Source: Paracoccus aminovorans
GTDB taxonomy: Bacteria > Pseudomonadota > Alphaproteobacteria > Rhodobacterales > Rhodobacteraceae
Direction: 5' to 3'
DNA: 64,000 nucleotides
NCBI RefSeq assembly: GCF_001546115.1
Contig: NZ_KQ955208.1
Location: 1,319,005 to 1,383,004, forward strand
Under the pieces are notes generated by a model. The model saw only the letters and a program-made list of their open reading frames with translations, was not told where the DNA came from and did no database searches. The position numbers and the translations under genes are program-made. This document shows positions 46,008 to 54,835 of the stretch, in pieces (the first letter of the stretch is position 1; the number at the start of each line of letters is the position of its first letter).

Positions 46008-46693
46008 CCTCGGCCCCCTCCAGCTTCGTGCCTCCGCGCGGCGCCGCGCAGATCTCCGGGCAGATTGCGACGTTCCGGCCGCTTAATCCAGCCCGTTGCG
46101 AGCTCGGTCAACACCGAGACGCCCGGCAGCGCGCCGATCCGGCCCTTGAGGGTTTCGAATCGCATCACCCCCTCGATGCGGCGGTCCAGGAAGTCCCGGG
46201 TGTCGTGCAACTCGGGCGAATCGTCGCCCAGCCAGTAAAGCACCGTCGCGCCCCAGACCGCCGACAGCGTGGCGCGCTTGGAATACCAGTTCACGTCCTC
46301 GGAGCGATCACCCAGACCGTCCCAGATCGCGTCGGCCGTCTCCCAGACCAGCCGCGCGCCCAGGCTCGCGTGCTGCGGCAGCGCCAGCACCGAGGCGCCG
46401 GCCCGCGCCAGCTCGCGGTCGCTGAACGACAGCCGCTGCATCACCGCCGCCGCCACCCGGTCGCGGAACCGGCCCTGCGGCGGATGCTGCGCCAGCCAGT
46501 CGCGCAGGGCGGCATCGCCCTGGCGGTGATAGGCCGCCGCCAGATCGGCGCCGCCGCGCGGCAGCAGCGCCCGGGCCAGCGCCGGCGCCATGCCGATGTC
46601 GCGGGCGCCCTCGGCGATGGCGCGATCGCCCATGCCCTCGAAGGCGACATGGCCCAGCGCCGCCTCGATCAGCCGTGCGCGTTCGTCGGTCAT
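46004..46693 (-). CDS. coq9: Ubiquinone biosynthesis accessory protein COQ9
   Basis: A 229-residue protein with the COQ9 pattern: a TetR-like N-terminal helical part (MTDERARLIEAALGHVAFEG) and the conserved DVNWYSKRATLSAVWGATVLYWLGDDSPE. COQ9 binds lipids and assists Coq7 hydroxylation in ubiquinone synthesis at the inner membrane. ATG at 46693 follows GGGAGGA. It sits directly upstream of the quinone oxidoreductase, which overlaps it. Confidence 0.9.
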   Translation of the reverse strand: MTDERARLIEAALGHVAFEGMGDRAIAEGARDIGMAPALARALLPRGGADLAAAYHRQGDAALRDWLAQHPPQGRFRDRVAAAVMQRLSFSDRELARAGASVLALPQHASLGARLVWETADAIWDGLGDRSEDVNWYSKRATLSAVWGATVLYWLGDDSPELHDTRDFLDRRIEGVMRFETLKGRIGALPGVSVLTELATGWIKRPERRNLPGDLRGAARRHEAGGGRG

Positions 46694-46818
46694 GGCCCTG
46701 TTCCTCCCTGGTTGTTGCAAAGCCGCCCGGAAAATCTGGACAAAGGCGATTCGTCCTGCTAGAGGGCGGCTTCCTGCAAATCTGCTCAACTTTAACCTAG
46801 GAAGGTGGTGACAACCAC

Positions 46819-47025
46819 ATGCAGGTAAGTGTTCGCGACAACAACGTCGAACAGGCGCTTCGTGCTCTGAAGAAAAAACTTCAGCGCGAGGGGGTGTTCC
46901 GTGAAATGAAGCTCAAGCAGCATTTCGAGAAACCCTCGGTCAAGAAGGCCCGTGAAAAGGCCGAGGCCGTTCGCCGCGCCCGCAAGCTGGCCCGTAAAAA
47001 GGCCCAGCGCGAAGGCGCGCTGTAA
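46819..47025 (+). CDS. rpsU: 30S ribosomal protein S21
   Basis: A 68-residue, very basic ribosomal protein: [20 protein letters not shown] and a C terminus of Arg/Lys/Ala repeats. It stands alone here, as is common for rpsU in alphaproteobacteria, between coq9 (divergent) and the Lrp-family gene (convergent), with its own terminator. Confidence 0.97.
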   Translation: MQVSVRDNNVEQALRALKKKLQREGVFREMKLKQHFEKPSVKKAREKAEAVRRARKLARKKAQREGAL

Positions 47026-47051
47026 GACGAGCGACACGTTCGTTTCAGGAA

Positions 47052-47079
47052 AACCCCCGCCCGCGCGGGGGTTTTTCAT
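47052..47079 (+). terminator. Intrinsic terminator after rpsU
   Basis: AACCCCCGC and GCGGGGGTT form a tight stem around CCGC, followed by TTTTCATTTT, 27 bp after the rpsU stop. Confidence 0.88.
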
Positions 47080-47080
47080 T

Positions 47081-47542
47081 TTAAACCGGCAGCGCCGTGG
47101 TCTGCGCCACCGTGCGCAGCGAGAAGGACGAATGCATCTGCTGGACGCCCGGCAGCTTGGCCAGGAACTGCCGGTGGATGCGGGCGAAATCGTCGGTGTC
47201 ATGCGCCACCACCTTCAGCAGGTAGTCGGCCGAGCCCGCCATCAGGTGGCATTCCAGCACGTCGGGGATCTTGCGCACCTCGCGCTCGAAGGCTTCCAGC
47301 AGCTCGTCCGCCTGGCCGGACAGCGTGATCTCGACGAAGACCGTGGTCGGGCGCTCCAGCTTGCGCGCATCCAGAAGCGCGACATAGCCGCGGATCACGC
47401 CGGCCTCTTCCAGCCGCTGCACGCGGCGATGGCAGGCGCTGGCCGACAGGCCGACCTCGGCCGCCAGGTCGGCATTGGTCCTGCGCCCGTCGCGTTGCAG
47501 CACGGTCAGGATGCGGCGGTCCGTTGCGTCAAGGTCGATCAT
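47081..47542 (-). CDS. Lrp/AsnC-family transcriptional regulator (probable regulator of ald)
   Basis: A 153-residue regulator with an N-terminal winged HTH (MIDLDATDRRILTVLQRDGRR, then LSASACHRRVQRLEEAGVI) and a C-terminal RAM ligand-binding domain (ECHLMAGSADYLLKVVAHD). It is divergent from the alanine dehydrogenase gene with a 134-bp shared control region, the usual arrangement for a dedicated alanine-responsive activator such as AldR. Its TAA stop lies right after the rpsU terminator. Confidence 0.9.
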   Translation of the reverse strand: MIDLDATDRRILTVLQRDGRRTNADLAAEVGLSASACHRRVQRLEEAGVIRGYVALLDARKLERPTTVFVEITLSGQADELLEAFEREVRKIPDVLECHLMAGSADYLLKVVAHDTDDFARIHRQFLAKLPGVQQMHSSFSLRTVAQTTALPV

Positions 47543-47676
47543 CGCTGAAGATCCCGTCGTGACGGGCGCCGGTTCGCGCCAATTCTTCGAAACTAGCCGG
47601 TTTCGCCGCGCAGTTTAAGCATGAACTGTCGGCCGCGGCGTGCCAGCATGGAACGACAGGGAAAGGGAGGATACCC

Positions 47677-48792
47677 ATGAAGATCGGATGCCCGACGGAG
47701 ATCAAACCGCAGGAGTTCCGCGTCGGCCTGACGCCCGAGGCGGTGCGCGAGGCCACGGCCCGCGGGCACGAGGTGCTGGTCCAGGCCGGCGCGGGCAACG
47801 GCTCCGGCTTCCCGGACCAGGATTACATCGACGCCGGCGCCCGCATCCTGCCCGACGCCGCATCGGTCTTTGCCGAGGCCGAACTGATCGTGAAGGTCAA
47901 GGAGCCGCAGGCGGCCGAGCGCGCCATGCTGCGCCAGGGCCAGCTGCTTTTCACCTATCTGCACCTGGCGCCCGACCCGGCCCAGACCCGCGAGCTGCTG
48001 GAAAGCGGCGTCACCGCCATCGCCTATGAGACGGTGACCGATGCGCGCGGCGGGTTGCCGCTTCTGGCGCCGATGTCCGAGGTCGCGGGCCGGCTGGCGC
48101 CGCAGGTCGGCGCCTGGACGCTGCAAAAGGCCAATGGCGGCTCGGGCGTGCTCTTGGGCGGCGTGCCCGGGGTGCGGCCGGGCAATGTCGTGGTGATCGG
48201 CGGCGGCGTCGTCGGCACGGCGGCGGCGCGGGTGGCGGTCGGCATGGGCGCCAATGTCACGGTGCTGGACCGCTCGGTGCCGCGGCTCAGTTACCTTGAC
48301 GACGTCTTCATGGGTCGGCTGACCACGCAATATGCGACGCAGGGTGCCATCGCCGAACTGCTGCCCGGTGCCGACATGGTGATCGGCGCGGTGCTGGTGC
48401 CGGGCGCCGCCGCGCCCAAGCTGGTGACGCGGGCGCAGCTTTCGCTGATGAAGCCCGGCTCGGCCTTGGTCGACGTGGCCATTGACCAGGGCGGCTGTTT
48501 TCAGACCTCGCGCCCGACCACCCACCAGGACCCGGTCTATGAGGTGGACGGCATCATGCATTACTGCGTCGCGAACATGCCCGGCGCGGTGGCCCGCACC
48601 TCGACCCGGGCGCTGGGGAACGCCACCCTGCGCTTCGTGCTGGCGCTGGCGGACAAGGGCTGGCGCCGGGCGCTGGCCGAGGACGCGCATCTGCGCGCCG
48701 GCCTTGCCACGCATGCGGGCGTGCTGGCCTCGGCGCCGGTGGCCGAGGCGCAGCGGCTGGCCTGGCAGCCGCCCGAGACGCTGATCGCCTGA
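47677..48792 (+). CDS. ald: Alanine dehydrogenase
   Basis: This enzyme deaminates L-alanine to pyruvate with NAD. The 371-residue protein begins MKIGCPTEIKPQEFRVGLTP and has the substrate lysine/histidine region LFTYLHLAPDP, the NAD loop VVIGGGVVGTAAARVAVGMGA and the C-terminal GIMHYCVANMPGAVARTST. GGGAGG precedes the ATG. It is controlled from the region shared with the Lrp-family gene. Confidence 0.96.
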   Translation: MKIGCPTEIKPQEFRVGLTPEAVREATARGHEVLVQAGAGNGSGFPDQDYIDAGARILPDAASVFAEAELIVKVKEPQAAERAMLRQGQLLFTYLHLAPDPAQTRELLESGVTAIAYETVTDARGGLPLLAPMSEVAGRLAPQVGAWTLQKANGGSGVLLGGVPGVRPGNVVVIGGGVVGTAAARVAVGMGANVTVLDRSVPRLSYLDDVFMGRLTTQYATQGAIAELLPGADMVIGAVLVPGAAAPKLVTRAQLSLMKPGSALVDVAIDQGGCFQTSRPTTHQDPVYEVDGIMHYCVANMPGAVARTSTRALGNATLRFVLALADKGWRRALAEDAHLRAGLATHAGVLASAPVAEAQRLAWQPPETLIA

Positions 48793-48797
48793 AGGCT

Positions 48798-48826
48798 GGC
48801 GCGGCGCGGTTCCCCCGCGCCGCGCC
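48798..48826. terminator. GC hairpin between convergent ald and mscL
   Basis: GGCGCGGCGCGG and CCGCGCCGCGCC form a 12-bp stem around a five-base loop, six bases after the ald stop. No T-run follows on either strand, so termination strength is uncertain. Confidence 0.5.
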
Positions 48827-48831
48827 GGGGG

Positions 48832-49269
48832 TCAGGCGCGCTGCGCGCGCAGCTCGTCGCGGATCTGCAGCAGCAGTTCCTCTTGCGTCGGGCCGGCGGG
48901 TGCGGCGGCCTCGGCCTCTTTCTTGCGGATGGCGGCGGATTGCAGCTTGTTCACGCCCTTGACCAGCAGGAACACCGCCCAGGCGATGATCAGGAAATTG
49001 ATGACCGCCGACAGGAACGAGCCATAGGCAAAGACCGAGGCGCCCGAATCGCGGGCCGCGGCCAGGCTGGCGCCCTCGGGGACAGTGCCCTTCAGCACGA
49101 GGTAATGGCCGCTGAAATCGGTGCCGCCGGTCAGAAGACCGATGATCGGGTTGATCAGATCGGCGACCAGCGAATTGACGATGGCGGTAAACGCCGCGCC
49201 GATGATGATACCGACGGCAAGGTCGACGACATTGCCCCGGGCGATGAATTCCTTGAATTCCTTGATCAT
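48832..49269 (-). CDS. mscL: Large-conductance mechanosensitive channel
   Basis: A 145-residue inner-membrane channel that opens on osmotic downshock. The N-terminal helix [20 protein letters not shown] leads into the first pore helix ([20 protein letters not shown]). The second transmembrane segment is [21 protein letters not shown], and a charged C-terminal helix ends the protein. All are diagnostic. Confidence 0.96.
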   Translation of the reverse strand: MIKEFKEFIARGNVVDLAVGIIIGAAFTAIVNSLVADLINPIIGLLTGGTDFSGHYLVLKGTVPEGASLAAARDSGASVFAYGSFLSAVINFLIIAWAVFLLVKGVNKLQSAAIRKKEAEAAAPAGPTQEELLLQIRDELRAQRA

Positions 49270-49460
49270 GTGCTTACCTTTTCGAACCTGTCGCACGTGT
49301 TAACGAATGTGCTCATAACACGCTGCCGGAATCCAGCCCAGACGGAACGGAACCATGACCGCACCGATCGGCTGTCCCGTCGCGCGTCGCCGGCCGCCGA
49401 AGCGGCGCGGCCTGAACGCAAGCGCCCCGCCGGGACGGGGCGTTCTCCAGGCACGGCGCC

Positions 49461-49718
49461 TTACTTGCGCAGCAATTGCTCCAGCAGCTCGTTCGTGCGC
49501 TGGGTGTTGCGATAGATACCAAAGAACAGATACATCATCCCGCCCATGATGATCGCGTAAAGCAGCCCGAAGACCAGGACGAGCAGGCCTTGCAGGAAGC
49601 CACCCTGCGGCGCCGGGGCGAACATGGTGACGAAGCCGGCGATCACGATGGCCAGCACCATCAGCGCTACGAAGACGGTAATCAGCTTTTCGGCCCAGTT
49701 TATGAAAAAATCGCGCAT
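49461..49718 (-). CDS. Small membrane protein of unknown function
   Basis: An 85-residue protein with two hydrophobic segments: LITVFVALMVLAIVIAGFV and LQGLLVLVFGLLYAIIMGGM, joined by a short loop (MFAPAPQGG) and ending in a charged tail (YRNTQRTNELLEQLLRK). It is probably an inner-membrane protein with both ends in the cytoplasm. A GAGG site precedes the ATG at 49718. No named family was recognised. Confidence 0.7.
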   Translation of the reverse strand: MRDFFINWAEKLITVFVALMVLAIVIAGFVTMFAPAPQGGFLQGLLVLVFGLLYAIIMGGMMYLFFGIYRNTQRTNELLEQLLRK

Positions 49719-49864
49719 TTACAGACCTCTGTTTGAAATCATGCCAAGATGATCGCAACAAGAGACCGGATCGCACAGCGCCGTCAAGCCGGGCGGCTCG
49801 AATTCCATGAAAACAGTCGGGAATCGGCGCCCTGCCGCAGCGGGCGGGCGGGGCGCCGGATGTC

Positions 49865-52252
49865 CTAGCCGCGCAGCGTGCCGCCGGTGGCCTTCGAGAC
49901 CTTCTCGACGATCTTCGCGCTGACCGCCTCGATCTCGGCATCGGTCAGGGTCTTGTCCTTCGGCTGCAACCGGGCGGTGATGGCGATGGACTTCTTGCCG
50001 CCCTCCAGCCCGGTGAACTGGTCAAAGACCGTGACCCGCTCGATCAGCGCCTTGTCGGCGCCGGCCGCCGCGTTCACCAGCGTCAGCGCCTCGACCTGCG
50101 CATCCACGACAAAGGCGAAATCGCGCTCGACCGCCTGCAGGTCCGACAGCACCAGCGCCGGGCGCGACGGCGTGCGGACTTTGGGCAGCGGCACCGCGGC
50201 GATGCGGACGGTAAAGCCGACCGCCGTGCCCTTGATGCCGAAATGCTTCAGCACGCGCGGGTGGATCTCGCCGAAACTCGCCAGCGTGTTCGGGCCCAGC
50301 GCGATATTGCCGGCGCGGCCGGGATGCCACCAGCCGTCCAGCTTGCGGTTGACCTGCGCCTTGGCCGGCGCGCCCACGGTGGCCAGCACCGCCTCGGCAT
50401 CGGCCTTGGCGTCATAGATGTCCACCTTGCGGCGCGAGGCATAGGGGTCGCGCGGCGCCGTCGCGCCGACCAGGATGCCCGACAGATGCAGGTCCTGCTC
50501 GCCCGGCTCGCCGCCGCTGAAGACCGGGCCGCATTCGAACAGCGCCAGATCCATGAAGCCGCGCGCCTGGTTGCGCGCCGCCGCCGCCAGCAGGCCGGGC
50601 AGCAGGTCGGGGCGCATATGCGTCATCTCGCTGCTGATCGGGTTCTCGATGCGCACCGCATCGGACCCGCCGCCGAACAGCGCCGCCGCCGGCTGGTCGA
50701 TGAAGCTGTAGGTGACGCATTCGTTATAGCCCAGGCTCGCCGCCATGCGCCGCGCCGCCGATTCCCGGCGTTGCAGCGGCGTCAGCACCGGCTGCGGCAC
50801 GCCGGCCTGCGGGCGCGGCAGCCGCTGGCCTTGCAGCTTGGTCAGGCTGGCGATGCGGGCGACCTCCTCGACCAGGTCGGCGCTGCCCTGCACGTCCGGG
50901 CGCCAGGACGGCACGAAGGCCTCGTTGCCCTCCAGCCGGAAGCCCAGCGCCTGCAGCGTGGCGCGCTGTTCCGCCTCGGGGATCTCCATGCCGACCAGGC
51001 TGATGACCCGGGCCGGATCCAGGGTATAGCTGCGGGTGGTGTCGGGCACGGCGCCGGCGGTGACGACTTCGGAGGCCTCGCCGCCGCACAGGTCGAGGAT
51101 CATCCGCGTCGCCAGTTCCAGCCCCTTTTGCGTGAAGGCCGGGTCCGCGCCGCGCTCGAAGCGATAGCGGGCATCCGAGTTGATCTTCAGCGCCCGGCCG
51201 GCGGTGGCGATGGCGATCGGGTCCCAATAGGCGCTCTCCAGGAAGACCTCGGTGGTCTCCTCGGAACAGCCCGAACGCTCGCCGCCCATGATGCCGGCAA
51301 TGCTTTCCGGGCCCTGTTCGTCGGCGATCACCATGGTGCCGGGGGCGAAGGCATAGGTCTTGCCGTCCAGCGCCAGCAGTTCCTCGCCCTCGGCCGAGGG
51401 TCGCACCACCAGATCGCCCTTGACCTTGGCGGCGTCGAAGACATGCAGCGGCCGGTTCAGGTCGAAGGTGAAGAAATTGGTGATATCGACCAGCCTGTTG
51501 ATCGGGCGCAAGCCGATGGCGGTCAGGCGCTTTTGCAGCCAGTCCGGCGAGGGGCCGTTCCTGACGCCGCGGATCAGCCTTCCGCTGAAGAACGGCGCCT
51601 TTTCCGCCACTTGCGGATCGATCACCACCTTGATCGGGCTGGGGAAGCTGCCCGGCACGGTGACGTCGGCCACGGGTTTCAGCCTGCCCAGGCCGCGCGC
51701 GGCCAGGTCGCGGGCGATGCCGTGCACGCCCAGCGCGTCGGGACGGTTCGGGGTGATCTTGATCTCGATCACTGGATCGACCGCCTCGGGGCGGTTCGCG
51801 GCCAGCCAGTCGACGAACCTCTCGCCGACCTCGCCCGAGGCCAGCTCGATGATGCCATTGTGTTCGTCCGAGAGCTCCAGCTCGCGCTCGGAGGCCATCA
51901 TGCCATGGCTCTCGACGCCGCGGATCTTGCCGACGCCCAGCGTGGTGTCGAGCCCCGGGACATAGTCGCCGGGCTTGGCCAGGACCACGGTGATGCCGGC
52001 GCGGGCATTCGGGGCGCCGCAGACGATCTGCTTCTCGCCCTCGTCGGTCATGACCTTGCAGACCCGCAGCCGGTCGGCGTCGGGGTGCTGCACGGCCTCG
52101 AGGACGCGCGCAATGGTAAAGGGCGCCAGCCTGGCGGCGGGGTCCGTGACGCCCTCGACCTCAAGCCCCAGGTCGGTCAGCGCCTCGGTGATCGCATCCA
52201 GCGAGGCGGTGGTGTCGAGATGCTCCTTGAGCCAGGAGAGGGTGAATTTCAT
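49865..52252 (-). CDS. pheT: Phenylalanyl-tRNA synthetase beta subunit
   Basis: A 795-residue chain that forms the alpha2-beta2 synthetase with PheS. It has the N-terminal tRNA-binding OB domain (FTIARVLEAVQHPDADRLRVCKV, IVCGAPNARAG), the B3/B4 editing domain, B5 domain and catalytic-like core (NPISSEMTHMRPDLLPGLL) and the C-terminal ferredoxin-like anticodon-binding domain. It is full length. In this genome pheS lies about 2.6 kb upstream, separated by TM2 and IS-related sequences. Confidence 0.97.
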   Translation of the reverse strand: MKFTLSWLKEHLDTTASLDAITEALTDLGLEVEGVTDPAARLAPFTIARVLEAVQHPDADRLRVCKVMTDEGEKQIVCGAPNARAGITVVLAKPGDYVPGLDTTLGVGKIRGVESHGMMASERELELSDEHNGIIELASGEVGERFVDWLAANRPEAVDPVIEIKITPNRPDALGVHGIARDLAARGLGRLKPVADVTVPGSFPSPIKVVIDPQVAEKAPFFSGRLIRGVRNGPSPDWLQKRLTAIGLRPINRLVDITNFFTFDLNRPLHVFDAAKVKGDLVVRPSAEGEELLALDGKTYAFAPGTMVIADEQGPESIAGIMGGERSGCSEETTEVFLESAYWDPIAIATAGRALKINSDARYRFERGADPAFTQKGLELATRMILDLCGGEASEVVTAGAVPDTTRSYTLDPARVISLVGMEIPEAEQRATLQALGFRLEGNEAFVPSWRPDVQGSADLVEEVARIASLTKLQGQRLPRPQAGVPQPVLTPLQRRESAARRMAASLGYNECVTYSFIDQPAAALFGGGSDAVRIENPISSEMTHMRPDLLPGLLAAAARNQARGFMDLALFECGPVFSGGEPGEQDLHLSGILVGATAPRDPYASRRKVDIYDAKADAEAVLATVGAPAKAQVNRKLDGWWHPGRAGNIALGPNTLASFGEIHPRVLKHFGIKGTAVGFTVRIAAVPLPKVRTPSRPALVLSDLQAVERDFAFVVDAQVEALTLVNAAAGADKALIERVTVFDQFTGLEGGKKSIAITARLQPKDKTLTDAEIEAVSAKIVEKVSKATGGTLRG

Positions 52253-52340
52253 CGGCGAGCGCTCCGTCGGGTTTGGCCGTCCCTTAGCGCATGGCGCGGC
52301 GGATTGGTAGGGGCGCGCGGGCGCCCACCTGGCCGGCGGC

Positions 52341-52373
52341 CGGTGTACGGCCGGTGTACGCGCGGTGTACGCC
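52341..52373. repeat. Three tandem 11-bp repeats of GGTGTACG
   Basis: CGGTGTACG occurs at 52341, 52352 and 52363, each followed by two variable bases, so the period is exactly 11 bp, one helical turn. The core GTAC is palindromic. The array lies between the pheT start (minus) and the TM2 gene (plus) and could be a set of protein-binding sites on one face of the DNA. Confidence 0.6.
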
Positions 52374-52448
52374 CCGTGCGCGCCCGCATCTTGCAGGAAA
52401 CCCGGCCCGCCCTATATGTGAAGAGGATTAACATGGGCATGGGAGCCG

Positions 52449-52757
52449 ATGGACACGCAACGGGAAATGCTGATCGAACAACGGGTCGCGAATGACGCCA
52501 AGTCGCCGCTGGTCGCCTATCTGCTGGCGATCCTGCTGTGGGGCTTCGGCGCGCACCGGATGTATCTGGGGCGCTGGGCCAGCGGGCTTTTCATGCTGGT
52601 TTTGTGGGGTTTGGGCTGGCTGACGGCGCCGATCCTGATCGGCTGGCCGCTGGTCGGGCTGGTCTGCCTCTGGGCGCTGATCGACCTGTTCCTGATCCCC
52701 GGCATGATCCAGGAGGACAAGGACGCGATGCGCCGCAGCCTGGGCTCGCGCTGGTAG
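52449..52757 (+). CDS. TM2-domain membrane protein
   Basis: A 102-residue protein with the TM2 signature: SPLVAYLLAILLWGFGAHRM, YLGRWASGLFMLVLWGLGW and a second hydrophobic hairpin ending in LWALIDLFLIPGMI. TM2 proteins are small membrane proteins of unclear function. The start at 52449 follows GGGAGCC. Confidence 0.82.
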   Translation: MDTQREMLIEQRVANDAKSPLVAYLLAILLWGFGAHRMYLGRWASGLFMLVLWGLGWLTAPILIGWPLVGLVCLWALIDLFLIPGMIQEDKDAMRRSLGSRW

Positions 52758-53082
52758 ATCAGCCGGTAAACAGGCCCGGCGTCACGAACAGCGCCGGGCT
52801 GGCCGGCCCGGCTTGTTGCGCAGGCCGAGGATGCCGCCGGCCAGGCAGGCGCGGCCAGCGCTGTGGCTGTGGTACTGGCGCGGGATTCCCGGTAGGGACG
52901 GCTGATCGCGGCGCTGTGGGGCGTGCTGCTGGCGATGAGCGTGATCGCCGGGCCGCCTTGGGTGCTGGTGATGGGGGCGGCCACGGTGATGATGGGGATC
53001 TGGGTCTACGGGACGTGGCGGTACTGGTAAGCGCGCGCAGTCAGCCCGAACCACGGACCCGGCGCGCCGCAGTTCGAGCCAG
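52758..53082. other. Intergenic region without a supported gene
   Basis: This 325-bp stretch holds a GC-rich hairpin after the TM2 gene (GCCCGGCG ... CGCCGGGC at about 52778-52798). It also has the tail of a hydrophobic plus-strand frame ending LVMGAATVMMGIWVYGTWRY near 53030, preceded by an in-frame stop. The latter may be a decayed small membrane protein. No promoter or RNA gene is evident. Confidence 0.45.
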
Positions 53083-53816
53083 TCAAGGATCGGCTTTTTC
53101 GATGTATCGGACGCGGGGCCAGCGCGGCATGGCCGCCTCGATGCCTTGCGCAAGCAGCAATGACCCGAGGATGGCGAAAATTCCCAGCGCGAACCCTGAT
53201 AGCCCCGCTGTCGTCCCACCACGAAGACCAGAGGATGTGCCAGGTAGACCCACATCGAAAGCCCGGCGCACCAGCTTGAGAGCCGCGTCGGCGCGACTCT
53301 GACAGCCAGAACCACGAGTGCGACCCCGGTTCCGGCAAGGATCGTGATATTGTCCGCCGAGGGCCGCCCAAGCGTCAGCATGAGCCAGCAGAGGATGAGG
53401 GTTGCCGCCGCAATCCGCCAACCGTTCGTGAAATAGGCAATACCGACAAGCACGGGGATCAGGCCGAAACTCCATTGTGCAAGCGGGATGTTTTCAGGGG
53501 TGCCGAACAGGCAGAATGCTGCGGCCCCCGACAGCGCCGCGATCGGAGCCACGTTCCGGCGCGTCAGCATCGGCGTGAGCATCGCGACCAGGAAGGCGAA
53601 GGGCAGGAACCAAAGATGCAGCGAGCTGCCAGTCAGCAGCATGTGCCAATCCCACCAGCCAAGCGGCGGCTGGTGATGGCGCAAAAGGGTTAATAGAATG
53701 GCCTTGAAAGCTATACTAAAAAGAACTTCTCCCGGCCTGTTCGATTGCATCAGACGGTAAACGACTTTTGCCTCGATGACCAAAAGCTGACCAAGAGAAT
53801 GCGTCTCGCCGCATTT
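53083..53816 (-). pseudogene. Acyltransferase-3 family membrane protein, truncated and frameshifted
   Basis: The remaining product has the C-terminal helices of acyltransferase-3 proteins: LLTGSSLHLWFLPFAFLVAML, SFGLIPVLVGIAYFTNGWRIAA and LSMWVYLAHPLVFVV. A frame change near 53212 moves into GLSGFALGIFAILGSLLLAQG before the stop at 53083. The N-terminal third is missing where the IS5-family element begins. These enzymes O-acylate surface glycans; this copy is dead. Confidence 0.75.
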
Positions 53817-53819
53817 CTA

Positions 53820-54670
53820 GGTGGTGTTGACAAAAGGGATTCACAGGGTGGCCTGATCGTGATTCAAGCTGGTACCTGCAATGGAGACCAGCTTGGCACG
53901 AGACCTGATGTCGGACGAGGAATGGGCGTTTCATGAGCGCTTCATTCTGGCCGTGCGCGCCCCGAACGGGCGCAAGCCCGCAAATCACCGCCTTGTTCTT
54001 GATGGGATTTTCTGGATCGCGCGGACCGGCTCTCCTTGGCGCGACCTCCCAGAAGAGTTCGGGAAGTGGTCCAGTGTCTACCGCCAGTTCCGGCGCTGGA
54101 CCCTGGCGGGGTTGTGGGAGCAGATCCTCGAAGCGCTGAACGAAAGTCGGATCGTGCCGGATGCGCTCCAGATGATCGACAGCACCGTGATCCGCGCCCA
54201 TCATCAGGCAGCGGGCGCAAAAGGGGGACTCCAAGACAGGGTTTTGGCCGTTCAAGAGGTGGTTTCACGACCAAGGTCCACCTGCGCGTCAATGCTGCCG
54301 GGCTGCCAATGAGGTCGGACATCACGCCGGGCCAGACATCGGACTACCTGGGCTTTGATCTGGTCATGGACGACAACCTGCCGGAGCCTTGCATCCTGCT
54401 GGCCGATCGCGGCTATGACTCCGACAAGGTTCGCAAAACCATGGAGGCGCGTAGCATCCTGCCGGTGGTCCCGATGCGCAAGTCTCGCAGGCTCCGTGTC
54501 GCTGTCGATCGCAGGCTCTACCGGCTGCGGAACCTTGTCGAGCGGTGCTTCAACAAGCTCAAGAACGATCGCCGTGTCGCCACCCGCTACGACAAGACCG
54601 CCGAAAGCTTCCTTGGCTTCATCGATATCACGTCGATCCGCCTCTGGCTCCGCCATTTGTCAACATGACC
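53820..54670 (+). mobile_element. IS5-family insertion sequence (IS427-like)
   Basis: The ends are inverted repeats: both read CTAGGT, two differing bases, then TGTTGAC. They are bounded by TA within CTAG on both sides, the target preference of this group, so a TA or CTAG duplication is likely. The element is about 851 bp and contains one transposase in two overlapping frames. It separates the acyltransferase remnant from a truncated gene fused to pheS. Confidence 0.85.
53881..54668 (+). CDS. IS5-family transposase made by -1 frameshifting (OrfA/OrfB)
   Basis: The first frame runs from 53881 (METSLARDLMSDEEWAFHERF) through NHRLVLDGIFWIARTGSPWR and LQMIDSTVIRAHHQAAGAKG. The second continues as GRSRGGFTTKVHLRVNAAG, LLADRGYDSDKVRKT and RNLVERCFNKLKNDRRVATR to the stop at 54668. 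The join is at CAAAAGGGGGA (54218-54226), a slippery run where a -1 shift gives the complete DDE protein. Catalytic residues lie in MIDST, ADRGYDS and VERCF. It appears potentially active. Confidence 0.83.
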
Positions 54671-54835
54671 TAGATCAAGATAAGCCTCGTTAGGCTCAGG
54701 GCAGCGTCGCAGAAATTCTTCATAAATACGACGCTTTTCGGAGAGAATTTTCTCCGGCTCGGAAATTTGACGACCGAGCAAATAGGCAATCACGGAAAGC
54801 AACAGCCCACCGACGGAAACAAGCGCCGATATCAC
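54671..54835 (-). pseudogene. Small membrane-anchored protein truncated by the IS5-family element
   Basis: The reading frame starts at a GTG overlapping the pheS stop (GTGA) and gives [20 protein letters not shown], then GRQISEPEKILSEKRRIYEEF and LRRCPEPNEAYLDL before running into the insertion sequence. It looks like a membrane-anchored protein with a coiled, charged cytoplasmic part, cut after about 54 residues. Its composition is more A/T-rich than pheS, suggesting accessory DNA placed downstream of pheS. No family was recognised. Confidence 0.55.
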
